From assembly GCA_012064415.1 (NCBI GenBank), contig SSNU01000165.1, forward strand, positions 24,313 through 88,312: 64,000 nt of DNA. The letters run 5' to 3'. The translations under genes were made by a program, and so were the position numbers. Shown here one piece after another: positions 10,886-23,800 of this stretch. The notes below the pieces were generated by a model. That model had not been told where the DNA came from. It did no database searches and was given only the letters and a program-made list of their open reading frames with translations. The DNA comes from Gyrodactylus bullatarudis (Eukaryota > Platyhelminthes > Monogenea > Gyrodactylidea > Gyrodactylidae). The number at the start of each line of letters is the position of its first letter. Positions within the stretch are counted from its first letter, which is position 1.

Positions 10886-13800
10886 ATGGTTTCAATTGGA
10901 CCTAATGGAGAGATTCATAATCCCACATTGAGACCCTTTCCTAATATGAATGCAGAGAATGATGCTGAGGTATTGTACAAGGCGATGAAAGGATTCGGTT
11001 GTGATGACTCAAAAATTGTGGAAATACTTGGAGCACGTACATATGCTCAAAGAATGGAAATTGCCGAAGCTTACAAGAATAAATACAACAAAGTTGGACT
11101 ATTTTTTTTACTGTTTGAAAATATTTTTCCTTTAGAATCTAAAAACTGTTCTGGCTAGTGAGACTTTTGGAAATTTCGGCAAACTTGTGAAATATTGCAT
11201 GATGAGTGTTGCTGAGATTCGAGCACATGGTTGCTTCAATGCAATTTCCGGAGCTGGAACTGATGAAAATTCCCTCATAGAAATTTTAGGCTTAAGTACA
11301 AATTCAGAAATTTTAGAAATCAAAAAAGTCTACCTGGAGAGTAATTATCAAATAATAAAATAATATTTTTAAAACTATCTTTTAGTCCTCAATGAGAAAG
11401 GCAAAAACAGTTAGTTTGTGGACTTCCTTTAATAAATTTTTAGCTGATAAACGCAGCCTTGAAAAGGATATCAAGGATGACTGTGGTGGTCTATTTGGTA
11501 AAGTTCTTCTAGCTATTTTATCCGCAAAAAGGGATGAGCCGACACCAGAGATGATGCAGGCTGTGACAAAATATGGAATTACCTCTATTATCGATCGAAG
11601 GGCAGCCATTAAAGATGCTGAAAGTCTCTATGATGCTGGTGAAGGGTATGTCCAATAATGACTTTTTTAATTTTCAAAATTTACTCTTTCATTTTTTACC
11701 GTTCTGATAATAAAATTAAAACAAGCTTATTATTATCTGGTCGTCTAGCATATTTATTGTCTGTTTCCGTTTTTTATTCAAAGCTTTCTTCTTACAATCA
11801 ATGGACAAATAAATTTTTGATTTTCTGCATAGGAAATTTGAGCAATATTACGATAAACTAATTTAGATAAATAAATACCCTTGACTGCTTAATAAATAAA
11901 CTGACTATTACTGTTACTGTTCTATCCGTCTCTCAAAAAATACTTGGAACAAATACAATTCCTAAAGTCAAGAAAGAACACAATTTCTCTGGCTACACAC
12001 ATTAAACTGCAAATAAATACACTATTCTTTTAATTGTTTTTTATTTATATTTGCTCTCGTTTCCATGACAACTCTATGCAAAATAATTCTAATCATAGAG
12101 ATTTACTCCTTAATGAATTCACAATAATACATACATATATATACACTTGATATAGACAAAAGGTATATATACTCACTATAATTCTAATTCAACCCCATTC
12201 ATTTTAAGCAATGATAATAATTTTTTCCCTCAATTCATTATATAATAGGAAAGGAGAAGAGTTCCATTCTTCCAGTAGGAATTTTGATCAAGAGAGGAGA
12301 ATTCCATTAAAAACTATTGTTAGTACACGCTAGAAAAGAACTGAAATATTTATGGACAATATTTGGGGTTTTCAGACAAATGAAAATAATACTACATTTC
12401 TTTATCCTAAAGACACAATTTGGTACAAAAAACATTGGGACTTATTATCTGAGATTTATTATGAATATCATTTTTCTTAACCTTTATAACTCTACCAGTT
12501 AATAGGTTTCTGGATCAAATACAGTAAAGTTTAAATTGAAGCTTACAATGTGAACTTGCATTAGTGATATTTTTGGCCAATTAACTTGGTATCTTCATAG
12601 CTAAATTTTGGTTTATTTTAAAAATTGTGAAATTGTCTCAGCACCGCCGGCGTTAGAGGTAGAGAGAAAGATTTTGATGGTGAAAAGTATCCGATTCATG
12701 CTCTTGGATTTGGATTCGTATTGCAGAGGTTTCCGAACAATAGGCTGAAAAGAACTAGAAAATGTTTGTTTGATAAGAGGATGCCTAGAGATAGGATTTG
12801 CAAGTTATCGATTTCTAGCCTGTGTCAGAATGCGAATGGGCTCTTCAGGATAGTTTGAATGACGGTTCCTAACCTATGTACTGGTTTCAGGATGAAAAAT
12901 TTACTGAATTAATTAATTTTGGCTATTTTTCTTCTCCTGATAGAAGCAAATATATATTTCGCCCAATTATTTTATACATAGATATTGTAAGTGAAATAAG
13001 TCAATTTTTTTCTATCCAAAGCCTTGAAATTTTCTTTCACTTTATCTCTGAGAAAAAATAAAACAATTCGACTAAAATATTCATTTTACTACATCAAAGA
13101 TACATTTTTACCCAAGGAAAATGAAATTGAATATTCTTAACACTAGCATGACTTCGAGTCAGCAAGCTCAAAATATTTTTGAGGAAATCAGGCAACTCTT
13201 GTCTTCGAAATTGAATATATTATAGAATTTATTACCAAATGCGCATTTCTCATAGGATCATCAGTGGTCTCTCTTTGAAAATGATAAAAGTTGAAAATTT
13301 GAATGAAAAATAATAATTTACAATTTACTAAGAAATAGTATTGATTGAAAAAACCTAATGTTTAAATACTCCGAATTAGAGATATTAGAAGACTAAACCA
13401 ACCTTGAACCAATTAATAAAAACTGTATTAAAAATAAACTTGATAAAAGATACAGAAATGGGTATTCTTGTGTAATTTTGATCAATTCTGAAAAACTTGA
13501 TTTGATCTCTTAAGCTCAAAGTTCAAGAAAAAGGGAATTCGGTACCAATTCGAAATTTGAAAAGCGTTCATATTTTCGTTAAAAGTAGACCTTATAATAA
13601 TATAGATTCCAAGAAATAAGTAGTAATTAAAGAAAATAGTAAGACTTTTATAAATGTCATAGATTCCCAACTTTTTTCATAATTTCAGCTAAAGAAATTT
13701 AGATGATGGAATCTTTAGACTTGAGTGAGTTTACTCGCTCATTTTCCAATCTTAATGACTAGAATATTCTATTGTCATTCTGTAACAATAAGGAACGGAT

Positions 13801-16800
13801 CAATAAAACATCATTGTTTTGATCCGCTTAGAGTATTTCTATAGATACGATTTATTGAAAATAAGAATATTCAAGTGTATGATCCTTTGAGATTGGGTAC
13901 AGTAGTGGAATGATTGAAAATTCACCTTATTCTCGGGGTAAATGAAGAAATCGAAGTGATTCAAATTGAGAGAAACTCGTCATTCTCTTGAATCTGAGAA
14001 TCGAGAAACAATGTCTTTTTCAATCAGTACAAGTTTTTCACTTAATGCGTTTCTAATCTCCTTTAATCTTGCTTGAGAAATTTTGATAAAATAAGCGAAA
14101 TCCGTCTCTCTAAGGGATTGAAATAGGTTAAATTAGAGAATCCATATATCTGATAGTAATAAAAGATTCAAAAGATTTAAAAGACTGTTAAATCGGCTCA
14201 ATGTATATTATAAATTTTGGGATAAAATGCAATAATTTGATTGGTTTTATCAGCTTGTATCATCATGTGTAGAGACCTAAATTTTTTTATTAATATTCTT
14301 CTAAATGGTGAAAGCTAGATTTAGAATTACTTAAATCGCCCATTGATATGATAAATTTAATCTTCGAGTATTTTAATATTATCTCACCAAATTTTGCTTC
14401 AAAATATCTTTCCATGCTTCTGGAATAAGATAAAATGAAATTTTCAAATTTGATCGATCAAAATCATCATATTCATGAAAAATAAGATAAATTTCGTTTC
14501 GAGCTATTGAAAAAAAAACATTTTTAATAGGATTTAAGTTAAAATTTAAAAATATTAAATACTAAAATTAAATATTAAATTGTTTTAAATTGTAAATTTT
14601 GTTCATCTTATTCGAGAAAGGTATTTTGAAGCGAAATTTGGTGAGATAATATTAAAATACGTGAAGATTAGTTTTTTCATATCGATGGGCGATTTAAGTA
14701 ATTTTGCAAAATTTCTTCCAAGTCTAGCGAAAGCAGGCCTCATGATCTGGATTCCATAAAACCTTGATCAAACTCGATTTTTTGATGATAAAAATAAGAA
14801 ATTTTTAGAATTCATGAATCCCTACCTAGTTATAGAAACAGTCTATCAATGAATAAATTTTCCTTCAAAATTAATTTTTAAATCCTCTTTATTTTCAAGA
14901 AAATTAGGCACCGATGAAAATAGATTCATAAAGATTCTTGTCCGAAGATCAGTTTGGCAATTGGCAGCTATCGACTCAGCATACAGAGAAGTAAATTATT
15001 CATAATAATACGTCTCTTTTTCCCTATTTCCAATGAAGCTAAGCAACAAAACTCTCAGTGAAGCCATCAGATCAGAAATGTCCGGAGATTTATCTAGAAT
15101 TCTTTTAACACTTTGTGAGTTATTACTTATTCATGAGAAAAAGTTTCTTTTACAGTTCCTTTTTGAAACGTCTGAAAATCTTGTTTCTGTTTATTAATTT
15201 TTCAGCCTATTTTCATCTCTTGTCAATCTTGAGTTATAGTTTCAATTATTTTAGAAAGTAAAAATAAAATAAATAAAAACTAAATCGAATCTCAGTATCT
15301 TTATATAATTATAATTATTACAGCCATTCTCAAAGAATATGGAAACTAATGGTTTTTACATCTAATTTTTCCATCAATTTAGAAGTACAGTTATGCACAG
15401 TGTGCATTGAACACACCGATTTTCCAGCTAAAATTAAGAGTTCGTATTTAAAATCTACTAAGAAGTAGGACAAATATATTTAAATTTTAATTTTTTGGGC
15501 AAATTTTTTTTTCTAGTTTTTGGTCTCAACTTGTCGGTAATTTTCCCCTGATTCAAACAGTACCACTTAACCCTATTAAATTCGTCTATTAAGAAACTAT
15601 TGAAAATAAACTTTGTAATTTTGATGAATTTCCCTTCCCCTAATTTACAAGTTGAGCTAAAGTTTCTTACTGATTATCCATTACATTTCAGTCTCAAATT
15701 GTCTATTTAAGGTCAAAAAGTTTCATATTTACACCTTGTTAAATAAAAAATCAACATAGAAATCTTTTCAAGTAACTTTGGAAACATTCTTCAATAAACT
15801 GAGCTCATTTTCAATCAAAATTTAAACATCCATAAATTTTTTTATTTTAAATAATAGAAATATAATTTTTTCTGCAAATAAAAGAGAACTTCAAGCCTGC
15901 ATATATTTTTCCTACTTCTTAGTAGATTTCAAATACGAACTCTTAATTTTAGCTGCACATTCTCGCACACCAAAACTGGTGCACAACTGTAACGGTAAAA
16001 GATTTATGTGATAATTTTGTTTGAACCAAATATTTCTGTAACTATTGTGTCACAGTAATGCTCACTACTAATGACACTCCCGAAAATTTATGATCTAAAC
16101 TAAAATATTTAGTCTAAAATACTCTCACTTTTTGAATTATAATTGTTTAGCAAGCAGAAAAATAAGTAAATATTAGAATAATTGCATTAACTACCCAGCG
16201 TTACATTTAAGAATAACAATTAATCTAATGTACAACTTATGAGTAATGAAAAATTTTATTTTTCTAGTAAATTGTTCCCTCGATCGTCCTGGCCAAATAG
16301 CAGAGATGTTGTACAAATCAATGGCAGGTCTTGGAACCAATGATAGTTCATTAATAAGGCTCATTTTAACGAGATGTGAAGTAGGTTTCATTCAATTTCT
16401 GCTTCTGGGTGTGATATTTTTGATTGGAATATTATCTAAAGTTTCATCAGATAATTTTGCTCATTTAGCTTCAAATTTGCACAAAACCTGCTATAAAATG
16501 AATATTTTGAGCATGAAAATTCTTTATTCCAGTTAGAAAGAAAAAGATTTTCTAAGAGAAATAAGACCTAGATGAATTTTTAGGACAAAAAACAGTCAAC
16601 TAAAGGTTTTAAAAAAAGAATTCATATTAAATTACTACTTATTTAAAAACATAATTTCTTTAAAACCAGTCTTGATCAAAGTTCCTGATGCAGAGGAGTA
16701 TTTTATTCATATACCTATATATGGGTCACAGACTTACTCGCAACCAATAATTTTGTTAGTTTTCGTAATCTTTGTTCGAAACTCATTGAAAATTTCGACA

Positions 16801-19403
16801 TTTTAGATTTAAGACCAAAAAATAAGATCAGCAAATAAGATAAAAATAGATCAATAAGACTTTATCCAGACTTTGATCCAGATCAGAGAATTCTAAATCC
16901 TTGCATAAAATATACTTTTTGAGGCCATATTAATGATCATAAACATTCAAGGTTATTGAGAGGATCTTGTGAATCTTGTAGAGAATCTTGGCGACGATTT
17001 GATCAGATATATGCTTTAATTTTTCAATTTCGGCAAATAGAATAATGAATAGTATAGTAAAATAAAATGTATTCCTGGCTATCCGGAGAAAAATACCTGT
17101 ATTGAGATTTTTTCGAAAAATAGTAAATTCTCCTCTTCATGTCAACTAACTTAAGTTATCAATTTTATCATTGTAAGCTTACGACCTCGTTATAAAGAAT
17201 TTGTTGGAAGTACATAGACTTAAAGTAATATAATTAGAGTATACTTTTTTACTTTTAAGTAGTGATGTTATTTTATAGTTAACTTTTTTTGAAAATTCCA
17301 ACTCAAATTCCAAACCTCACAGTATATAATAATTCAATTTTACCAAAGTTGAATTCATTTAATTCTTTAAAACTTCTCTTATAAAAGATGAACGATCGAT
17401 TTTTGTCAATGTGAACAAAATCTTAAAATGAATCAAAAAGAAAATATTTGCAATCCTTTCGTTCTTAAGTTGAGCTAAAAATCAATAATGGGCCTTAGAT
17501 TGCTACAATACAATATCCTTTTAATATTTTATTTTCTGTGAGCAGACTGGCATCTATTAATCTCAACTTTTAAATAGCTAGTTGATATGAAGTTGGGAAT
17601 CTATAATTTTTAGAGAAATCTCGATATTTTCATCAAGAATTCGAATTTGTTAAAGATTTTTTGGAACCCTACTCATGTTGCCCACTTTTGCCAATTGAAG
17701 AAAAAATTTCTGAAAAAAAATATTTTCAAATTCCCATTTGGCGGCAAAATCCCATTTTTTCGAACTTTGAACTGAAATTTTTTATTGATTCGAAAGTTCG
17801 AGGTTGATCAAAAGAGGTGTTTCAGGATCAAGATTAGACAAGAAAATCAATTCAACTGAATCTTATCTGATGCATAACCTTATTATCGTTTGAGAGTGGA
17901 ATTTTGATTTTTTGATCATTTTCACTACTTGAAAATCAATGAAATTTCGATAACTCAAAATCTCTCGAAAATGAGGAATCTGTCGATAATTTGCTATTCA
18001 GCTTTATCTAATCTTGATCCTGAAAATCAATTTTTGATCACTCTCCCACTTTCAGATCAATAAAAATTTTGGGATTTTGGCACCATATGACCATATTTTT
18101 AATGAAAATAATTTTTTTAGAATTTTTTTCTTCAAATGGTAAAAGTGGGCAACATGAGTGGGATTCTAAAATATCTTCAAAAAATTCGAATTCTTGATGA
18201 AAATATCGAAATTTCTGTGAAAATCATAGATTCTCAACTTCATATCAACCAACTTTACAGTTGTATCAGAAAGTAAAGTCCTATCAAAAATATATAGTCT
18301 AAACATAACACAATAACTTTATTAAAATATTCAATAAATGTACAGTTTTTTCGGTATTTGGAAGATCAATCATTTTTCTGCAAGTGAGTATATTAATTTG
18401 CATCAATAACGTGTTATTATAATTAGAAAGAAGGTGTATAAATTTACAAAATTGCAAATTACAATTGCATTTTTTCAAATCGTAGTCACCAAATTATGAT
18501 TTCACTATTCGATGGATATTATCAAGCTGTAAAAAATTAGATAAAAATTTCCTTTAAAAATTACAGTTCTGTTAATTTTTTCACCTGAACATATTTTCAA
18601 GTATAAAATATTTGAATTGATACTTTTTCTATTATCGTTATATCCTAGCCAATAGGATCCAAGGTCATTTCAAGGTTAAACAGACTATGCGGTTATTCCT
18701 ATCATTTCTGTATTTATCAACAGATTTTATCTATTTATGGTTTCCATTGATCAAAATATGCTCTTATATTCAATTTTCTTCATTAATTACCTCATAACTA
18801 ATATTGAAAGGGGTTTGACACCTAGTGATAACATTGTGTATGTATTTTAAAAGATCTCAAAATTCTATTAAAATTTATTATATTTGTTAGTGTAAAAACA
18901 GAGTAACTAGATGGTTAAGTTTTATTTTAAATTGATTACCATCCTACTCTTATATGATACAGTGATTCTGGAAACCTATGTGAGTCTGTAGACTCCATCG
19001 TAAGCCAAGGAATTTGGAAACTCGGTATTCAGATTCCCTGATTAGCCATTCACTAGTGACAAGGAATTCTGCAAAATCTGGGAGGAACAATTAGTGAGTA
19101 TGCAGACTCTCAGGGATTCTGGAAACTAATTAAAATACATTCATTTAGAAACTTAAATTAAATTTTAGACTCTTATAGATTCAATTGACTCAATACCGAG
19201 TTTACAGATTCCCTGGTCTACTAGACTCACATTGTAACACATACATTTATTTAAAAGATTTTCTTTTCTATTCACTAAAGACCGATCTTGCTGATATAAA
19301 GATTGTTTACCAAAAAAAGTATAAGCGAACCTTAGAGGAAGACATCAAGGGTGATACTTCCGGATCATATAAGAAGTTATTGCTATCTCTTGTCTCAAAT
19401 TAA
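10886..19403 (+). CDS. Annexin, four repeats, seven exons
   Basis: The exons are 10886-11092, 11136-11340, 11444-11645, 14900-14990, 15039-15114, 16268-16380 and 19281-19403. All borders are GT/AG and the phases join to exactly 338 residues, the usual annexin length. Each repeat is visible. Repeat 1 has MKGFGCDD (34-41), repeat 2 SGAGTDE (107-113), repeat 3 GKLGTDE (205-211) and repeat 4 AGLGTND (280-286) with the capping acidic residue in GDTSG (322-326). Repeat 1 has Cys in place of Thr in the loop. Annexins bind acidic membrane lipids in a calcium-dependent way on the cytosolic side. For exon 3 I chose the acceptor at 11443 over the nearer AG at 11385, because it preserves frame and gives the family spacing VYLETDKRSLEKDIKDD. 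An AATAAA lies at 19590-19595, about 190 bp past the stop. Confidence 0.93.
12760..12870 (+). repeat. Dispersed repeat shared with 42860-42935
   Basis: The text GATTTCTAGCCTGTGTCA followed by AATGGGCTCTTCAGGATAG and TTTGAATGA recurs at 42875-42930 with few changes. The family is not recognised. Confidence 0.55.
13133..13215 (-). repeat. Dispersed repeat, copy 2
   Basis: This is the reverse-complement counterpart of the repeat at 2290-2370. It lies in the large third intron of the plus-strand annexin gene. Confidence 0.6.
14320..14700. repeat. Long inverted repeat (about 90-bp arms)
   Basis: The left arm (14320-14415) contains ACTTAAATCGCCCATTGATA and TATTATCTCACCAAATTTTG. The right arm (14617-14705) carries their complements, AAATTTGGTGAGATAATA and TCGATGGGCGATTTAAGT. 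The loop is about 200 bp of AT-rich sequence. It is distinct from the main foldback family and looks like a MITE or foldback element inserted in the annexin intron. Confidence 0.7.
15386..15990. mobile_element. pogo/Tc1-type MITE in annexin intron 5
   Basis: The ends read TACAGTTATGCAC on the left and GTGCACAACTGTAA on the right. Both are followed inward by the inverted pair AGCTAAAATTAAGAGTTCGT / ACGAACTCTTAATTTTAGCT and a shared AAAATCTACTAAGAAGTAGG / CCTACTTCTTAGTAGATTTC. The CAGT...ACTG ends flanked by TA fit the Tc1-mariner/pogo superfamily. There is no transposase frame. Confidence 0.7.
17030..17150. repeat. Foldback-subfamily fragment
   Basis: Ends in ATAGTAAATTCTCCTCTTCA and TGTCAACTAACTT, the right end of the subfamily at 3678-3937 and 8795-9023. 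It lies in annexin intron 6. Confidence 0.5.
17580..18252. repeat. Full-length palindromic foldback element (type copy)
   Basis: The left end reads GTTGATATGAAGTTGGGAAT and the right end TTCTCAACTTCATATCAACC. The arms run inward for over 100 bp as near-complements: CATCAAGAATTCGAATTTG opposite GAATTCTTGATG, and CTACTCATGTTGCCCAC opposite GTGGGCAACATGAGTGG. Even the central 300 bp is partly self-complementary, so a transcript could fold into one long imperfect hairpin. No coding frame is present. It sits in intron 6 of the annexin gene. Confidence 0.85.
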
Positions 19404-19897
19404 GACATTTATTCCAAACCAGGAGAAATATTGAGAACCAACGGATGAAACTACACACCAATCAATGCATTTTATCTTTTTTTCAGAAACTAACATTCAT
19501 TCACAGGAAAATTTTAAAAGAGAACATTAAAATTAAAGAAAGTTCAATGGCCTTTGAATTCACAGGCCAAAATCAGCATAATGTAAACAAATAAAGAAAA
19601 TTATTATATATTTTATTTAATAAATATTATTTATTTCTCTTATATTTTCTTGCCTTTGGGAATTAGACATTTTGAAACTAAACTTTGTTACTCAAAGTGA
19701 GATGAAAGTCGATTTATTTTCAAATCGAGTTTTAGTTTCAGTTCCATATGAACTTCGTGCATTTCAATGAAGTAAACTAAAAAGTATTCATTACTTGGAA
19801 TTGGTGCTTTCCAAATATAAATTCTTTTAATAATACTCTTTTATTTTCTCAAAATACAGATTATCTGATTGCGAGAACCTATTGATCTTGAATTAGT

Positions 19898-19980
19898 CAT
19901 GTCAGATCTAAACTGGATTACTCCAAGTCTCTTCGCTATTCTTATCTTCAAAGAATTTTTCGCTTCTTAAAAAATTCTAC
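19898..19980 (+). repeat. LINE ORF2 C-terminal fragment
   Basis: One frame reads VRSKLDYSKSLRYSYL. The same signature recurs at 43171-43260 (minus), 46205-46325 (plus) and 26606-26692 (plus) as the last residues of a non-LTR reverse-transcriptase ORF. Confidence 0.6.
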
Positions 19981-20312
19981 AATAGAGTTTTCGAGTTATT
20001 CGAAAAAAACATAGAAAACCCGACTAGAGAAAAACTTGAATGAGATAGAAAAACAGAAATGACATCATCTTATTCAAGAATAAGTTCTTAACGAAAGAGT
20101 AAGAGGAAACTTTCCCTTGACTCTTCTAGTTTCTGAGCTATTTAAAGTCTAAGTTGAAAATTTACCTATTTAAGCACCTTGTAGGAAAGAAATCTATCTC
20201 AATTAGGATACAGTAGTCCTTGAAGTATCAATAGCGTAAAAAACTTTAAGAATTCATGTTTCTGTGAAATTTTAAAATTTCTATTTTTTAACACCCAAGT
20301 TTTAAATTAATT
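19968..20312 (+). repeat. Dispersed repeat B, copy 1
   Basis: Starts CTTCTTAAAAAATTCTACAA and includes AGCACCTTGTAGGAAAGAAA and TACAGTAGTCCTTGAAGTAT. It matches 41096-41445 in the same orientation and 50878-51115 in reverse, with scattered indels. Ends and coding content are unknown; it may be a retroelement untranslated end. Confidence 0.75.
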
Positions 20313-20354
20313 TTTTATGGTGAATTACCATGACTGTTATTATTATTATGTTTT

Positions 20355-20450
20355 TTAGGTGTCGCCATCGAAACTTTTGGATGACCAATGGTTGAGAATT
20401 CTACAATATTCTGTAATATTGACTTAAATTTTATTATAAAACTAATTAGA
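20355..20450 (+). repeat. Penelope-type terminal fragment, truncated
   Basis: It shares GAAAC...TTTGGATGACCA, GAGAATTCTA and TTTTATTATAAAACTAATT with the right arm of the element at 52221-52371, but lacks the CTGAAGA half of the hammerhead-like motif. Confidence 0.6.
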
Positions 20451-20862
20451 TTTTTTTATTTACTATTTAATGGACAAATTTCAGATTGAAATGCATTAAA
20501 AAGGTATAGTTTTTTGAACCCATTGAAGACATTCAAACAAAAAAAAACGATAAACCAATTAAAATGAGGAAAATCTCAGTACTCTTAATAGTTTACGTAA
20601 TACGTATTACAGTAATACAGAAAATGTTAAATCTTTTTTTCAACTAGCCTTAGTTTCACCCACGGATACTCTCAGATAATTTTGATTCACAATATGGCTG
20701 AGTTTCCCTTTATTTACCCAAGATATAATAAGCTCTCTTTTTCATTGTTAATCATTTGAAGAAAAAGTCGAAAATCTCAACTCAAGATAGTAAAAAGTAT
20801 TTGTTTACAAAGGAGTAAATAAAAATGAGCATGAATGTATAAATAAGATATTTTATTTAAAT

Positions 20863-23800
20863 TTAAATTGTGTATTGACTATTGGTATTATCCAAAATGT
20901 GGCATTTATAAAACTTTCCCAAATTGGGAATCTCTTCAATAGGCTTTTTTTTAACAAAGGGCGATTCAAAATTCTCCAAACAAAAGATTCCCGGTTGAAT
21001 TTTTGTCAGATAACGACAAAAATAAAACAAGTTTGACATTGTACTACCAAAGGCCTCAAAACTTATACACGGGGCACCATAGAGTCCGAAATTAACATAG
21101 CCGGTTGCAATGAAAACTTTCAACTTAAACTGCTTGTAGTCACCGACAAAGTTGTCCTTATTATATTCGCTAATATAGTTCTGACAGTCTTTAATGAAAC
21201 TAATCAAAATCTTTGTCTCATCTAATTTTCCCGTCAACTCTTCAATGAAGAAATATTTCTCAGAAAAGTTATTCAACTTTGTCAAATCATACTTTTCAAG
21301 AATCGTATCGAATTGGATGAGTATTTTATTGAGAATCCTAAGATAGGAATGGCCGAGTTTGTAAGATTCGTCATAGTGATCTGTCCAAAAGTCTTTGATC
21401 TGTATCATGCATAAACATGCAGATTTAATGGTGCGTACCTAAAATAGAACTACTGATGAGTTTTGCACATCTCATTCTCGTATTAATCTATTTTATTATT
21501 CTGAATTAAAAGAAAAATTTTACATGTGACAATGAATTTGAAATGAATTTTTGAGGGAAGAAGAGTGGAGAATTATTAAAAAACAAAAATAAAATATAAT
21601 ATTTATTTAAAAATATTAGAAAAGTTTTGATGATTTTTTTTGAAAAGTAACAAGAATTCACAACAACTTCATATATTTTTAACTAATTAAATCCTACTCA
21701 TTGAAGGATATATTGAGCATCATCAAAGTGAACTCAAAGATACTCTGATAGATTTATCTTCTAAACTGTTCTCGATTAGCAAGTGATCCTGTAGATAAAA
21801 TTGTCATATTTGAGGAAAAAAGATAAAGAAAAATACTCGAGATAAGGAAGTAAAGGAAGTGATCATTCCGAATTTATATAAATAGAATATTATTCTACTT
21901 GTTATAAGAATTAAGTAAAAGTAACGAGATTCTTCTTGAAAATAGTTCGCCTCTCTTTCACAAAGAAATTATGAATAAAATCATCCATCTACTTTACAGT
22001 AGCTCTATCAAAAATGCTATTTATTTACTTGTAGACTCACTGAAATAAAATTTGGATAATTATCAAACTTGTAGAGAATTTCTTCACCATGATACTGAAT
22101 CGGTGCTATATTTTCCAAAAGATAACGTATCTTGCTCACGTCAAATGCTACCTTCTCTTCAAGTATTTGTCTCTCCTGACAGAAATCATAAACTTTTCTA
22201 TTCTCATAATCAAATCTCCGTGAGATAATAAACTCCAATACTATCATCATGCTAATATCAAGAAAGAATAACTTTTCATCAAAACCAATATTCGATAAGT
22301 CGAGTATAAGAATTGTGACTATGATAGTGGAAATATTCACAAATGATAAGATCAAGGTTATATGAAACTCTTTCGACACAACCAACGTTCGAAAGAGGAC
22401 ATTCAAAAAGTAGTAATGTTTGAAGGATAAATTTATGTAGATTAAAAAATAAGCATGCGATATTGACAATAGGATACCCATAAGTAAACGTATTAAATAC
22501 ATAAAGAGATTCACATTTGTCTGGGATTTATTTGTAGCGCGTATCATGAGAAGTCTCAAAAAGTATACAAGTGAGACAAAGCAATAAATTATAATGACAG
22601 CATACTGATTTGTTAGCCTCGAATCTGCTGAGAGCTGATGGAACTTTTCGAATTTGTACGAAACAAATAAAATTATAAAAAGTGCATCGATCTGAAAAAA
22701 GATTGACTTTGAAAAGAGGGCCTGGTGGAATTTGATCTCCTGATTTTTATCCTTAAATTTCAATGTAACCTTATCGTAAGGTAGAGTGGCTAGAAAGGAT
22801 ATTCTCCCATCATTGTCTTCGTATAAATTGCCAATGTTAAAATGTAAACTCCAATCTCTCTGCAGGCGTACGAGTAACTTTTCAAGTCTGTGAATTAACT
22901 TTTTATGATAGAACTGAATCAGTGGGTCATAGTTGAGGTCAGTCTGTTTAATAAAAGAATGTGAATAGTTGCTACTGGTCGACTCTGTTGACGTTGAGGA
23001 CTTGTCAGAGGCACTAATCGAACATTGCTTACGAATCAGGTTCAAGTGAGGTCTCCGATATGAAACTTTTTCCAAACGCATCTTAAACAAGGAGGTTTCA
23101 TTAATTATATTGAAAATATTATCCAAGAGTATTGCATTTCCGTGGGCTTGATCTTCGTCGATTTCAAAAAGATACGAATTCCTTTGTCCACTATTCGTCT
23201 TTGAGGGGAGTAATTTGATAACGTTATGCAACACTAGATCGCTTATCTTTTTGTATAAATCCTGTGAAATATGAATTTTATTCGATTCTGCAGTTTCCTG
23301 AAGATTAAATGCCATGTTATAATCATTTGAGAAGGCCTCCTGGTGGAATTTATTCTTTCCAATTATCATCAAATTCAAATATCCAATTGTGGCGCCAATC
23401 TTCAAATTAATCGATATCTTGTGATGTTTCGAGATTCTCTTCACCATCTCTATGCAGCTGAGACAAAATTTTATGGAATCTTTCAGATAATCATTCTGAT
23501 TGTTCGGCTCAAAATAAAAAGTCATCAGATCAAAAATGTATGGCCTCACAGAACAGCCATAACTCTCCAAAGCCATTCGTTCAAGGGAATATTTCACAAG
23601 ACTGACCAATTTAGCTATAGACTCCGGTTCCAACTGAATGAACTCATCTCGATGTCCTGATAGGCGAATTACAATGATAACTGTGTTCATTTTTGACGTC
23701 ATGATTTCGTCAGGAATATCAACATTTTCAACCATCGAATTATCCTTAAGAATACGTTTTGCCATCTCTTCGTGCATGATACTCTTTAGTAGGGAGAATT

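Larger units (their letters stand above)
11646..14899 (+). other. Annexin intron 3, repeat-filled
   Basis: This 3.25-kb intron lies between GTATGT at 11646 and TTTCAAG at 14899. It contains a dispersed repeat (12760-12870), an inverted repeat copy (13133-13215), foldback traces (13490-13690 and 14720-14830), a Penelope-related piece (13235-13340) and a palindrome (14320-14700). The open frames within it have no coding character. Confidence 0.7.
19404..20862. other. Intergenic, LINE and Penelope debris
   Basis: It contains the annexin 3' UTR to about 19600, a LINE 3'-coding fragment (19898-19980), a dispersed repeat (19968-20312) and a Penelope terminal fragment (20355-20450). Confidence 0.5.

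Noticed and set aside
11386..11443. Extra coding segment if the nearer AG at 11385 were the acceptor of annexin exon 3
   Set aside because: Joining there puts a stop in frame after ten codons. The acceptor at 11443 gives the correct phase and family spacing.
23343..23660. 105-codon plus-strand frame
   Set aside because: It is antisense to the C1 domain of the cyclase-like gene.
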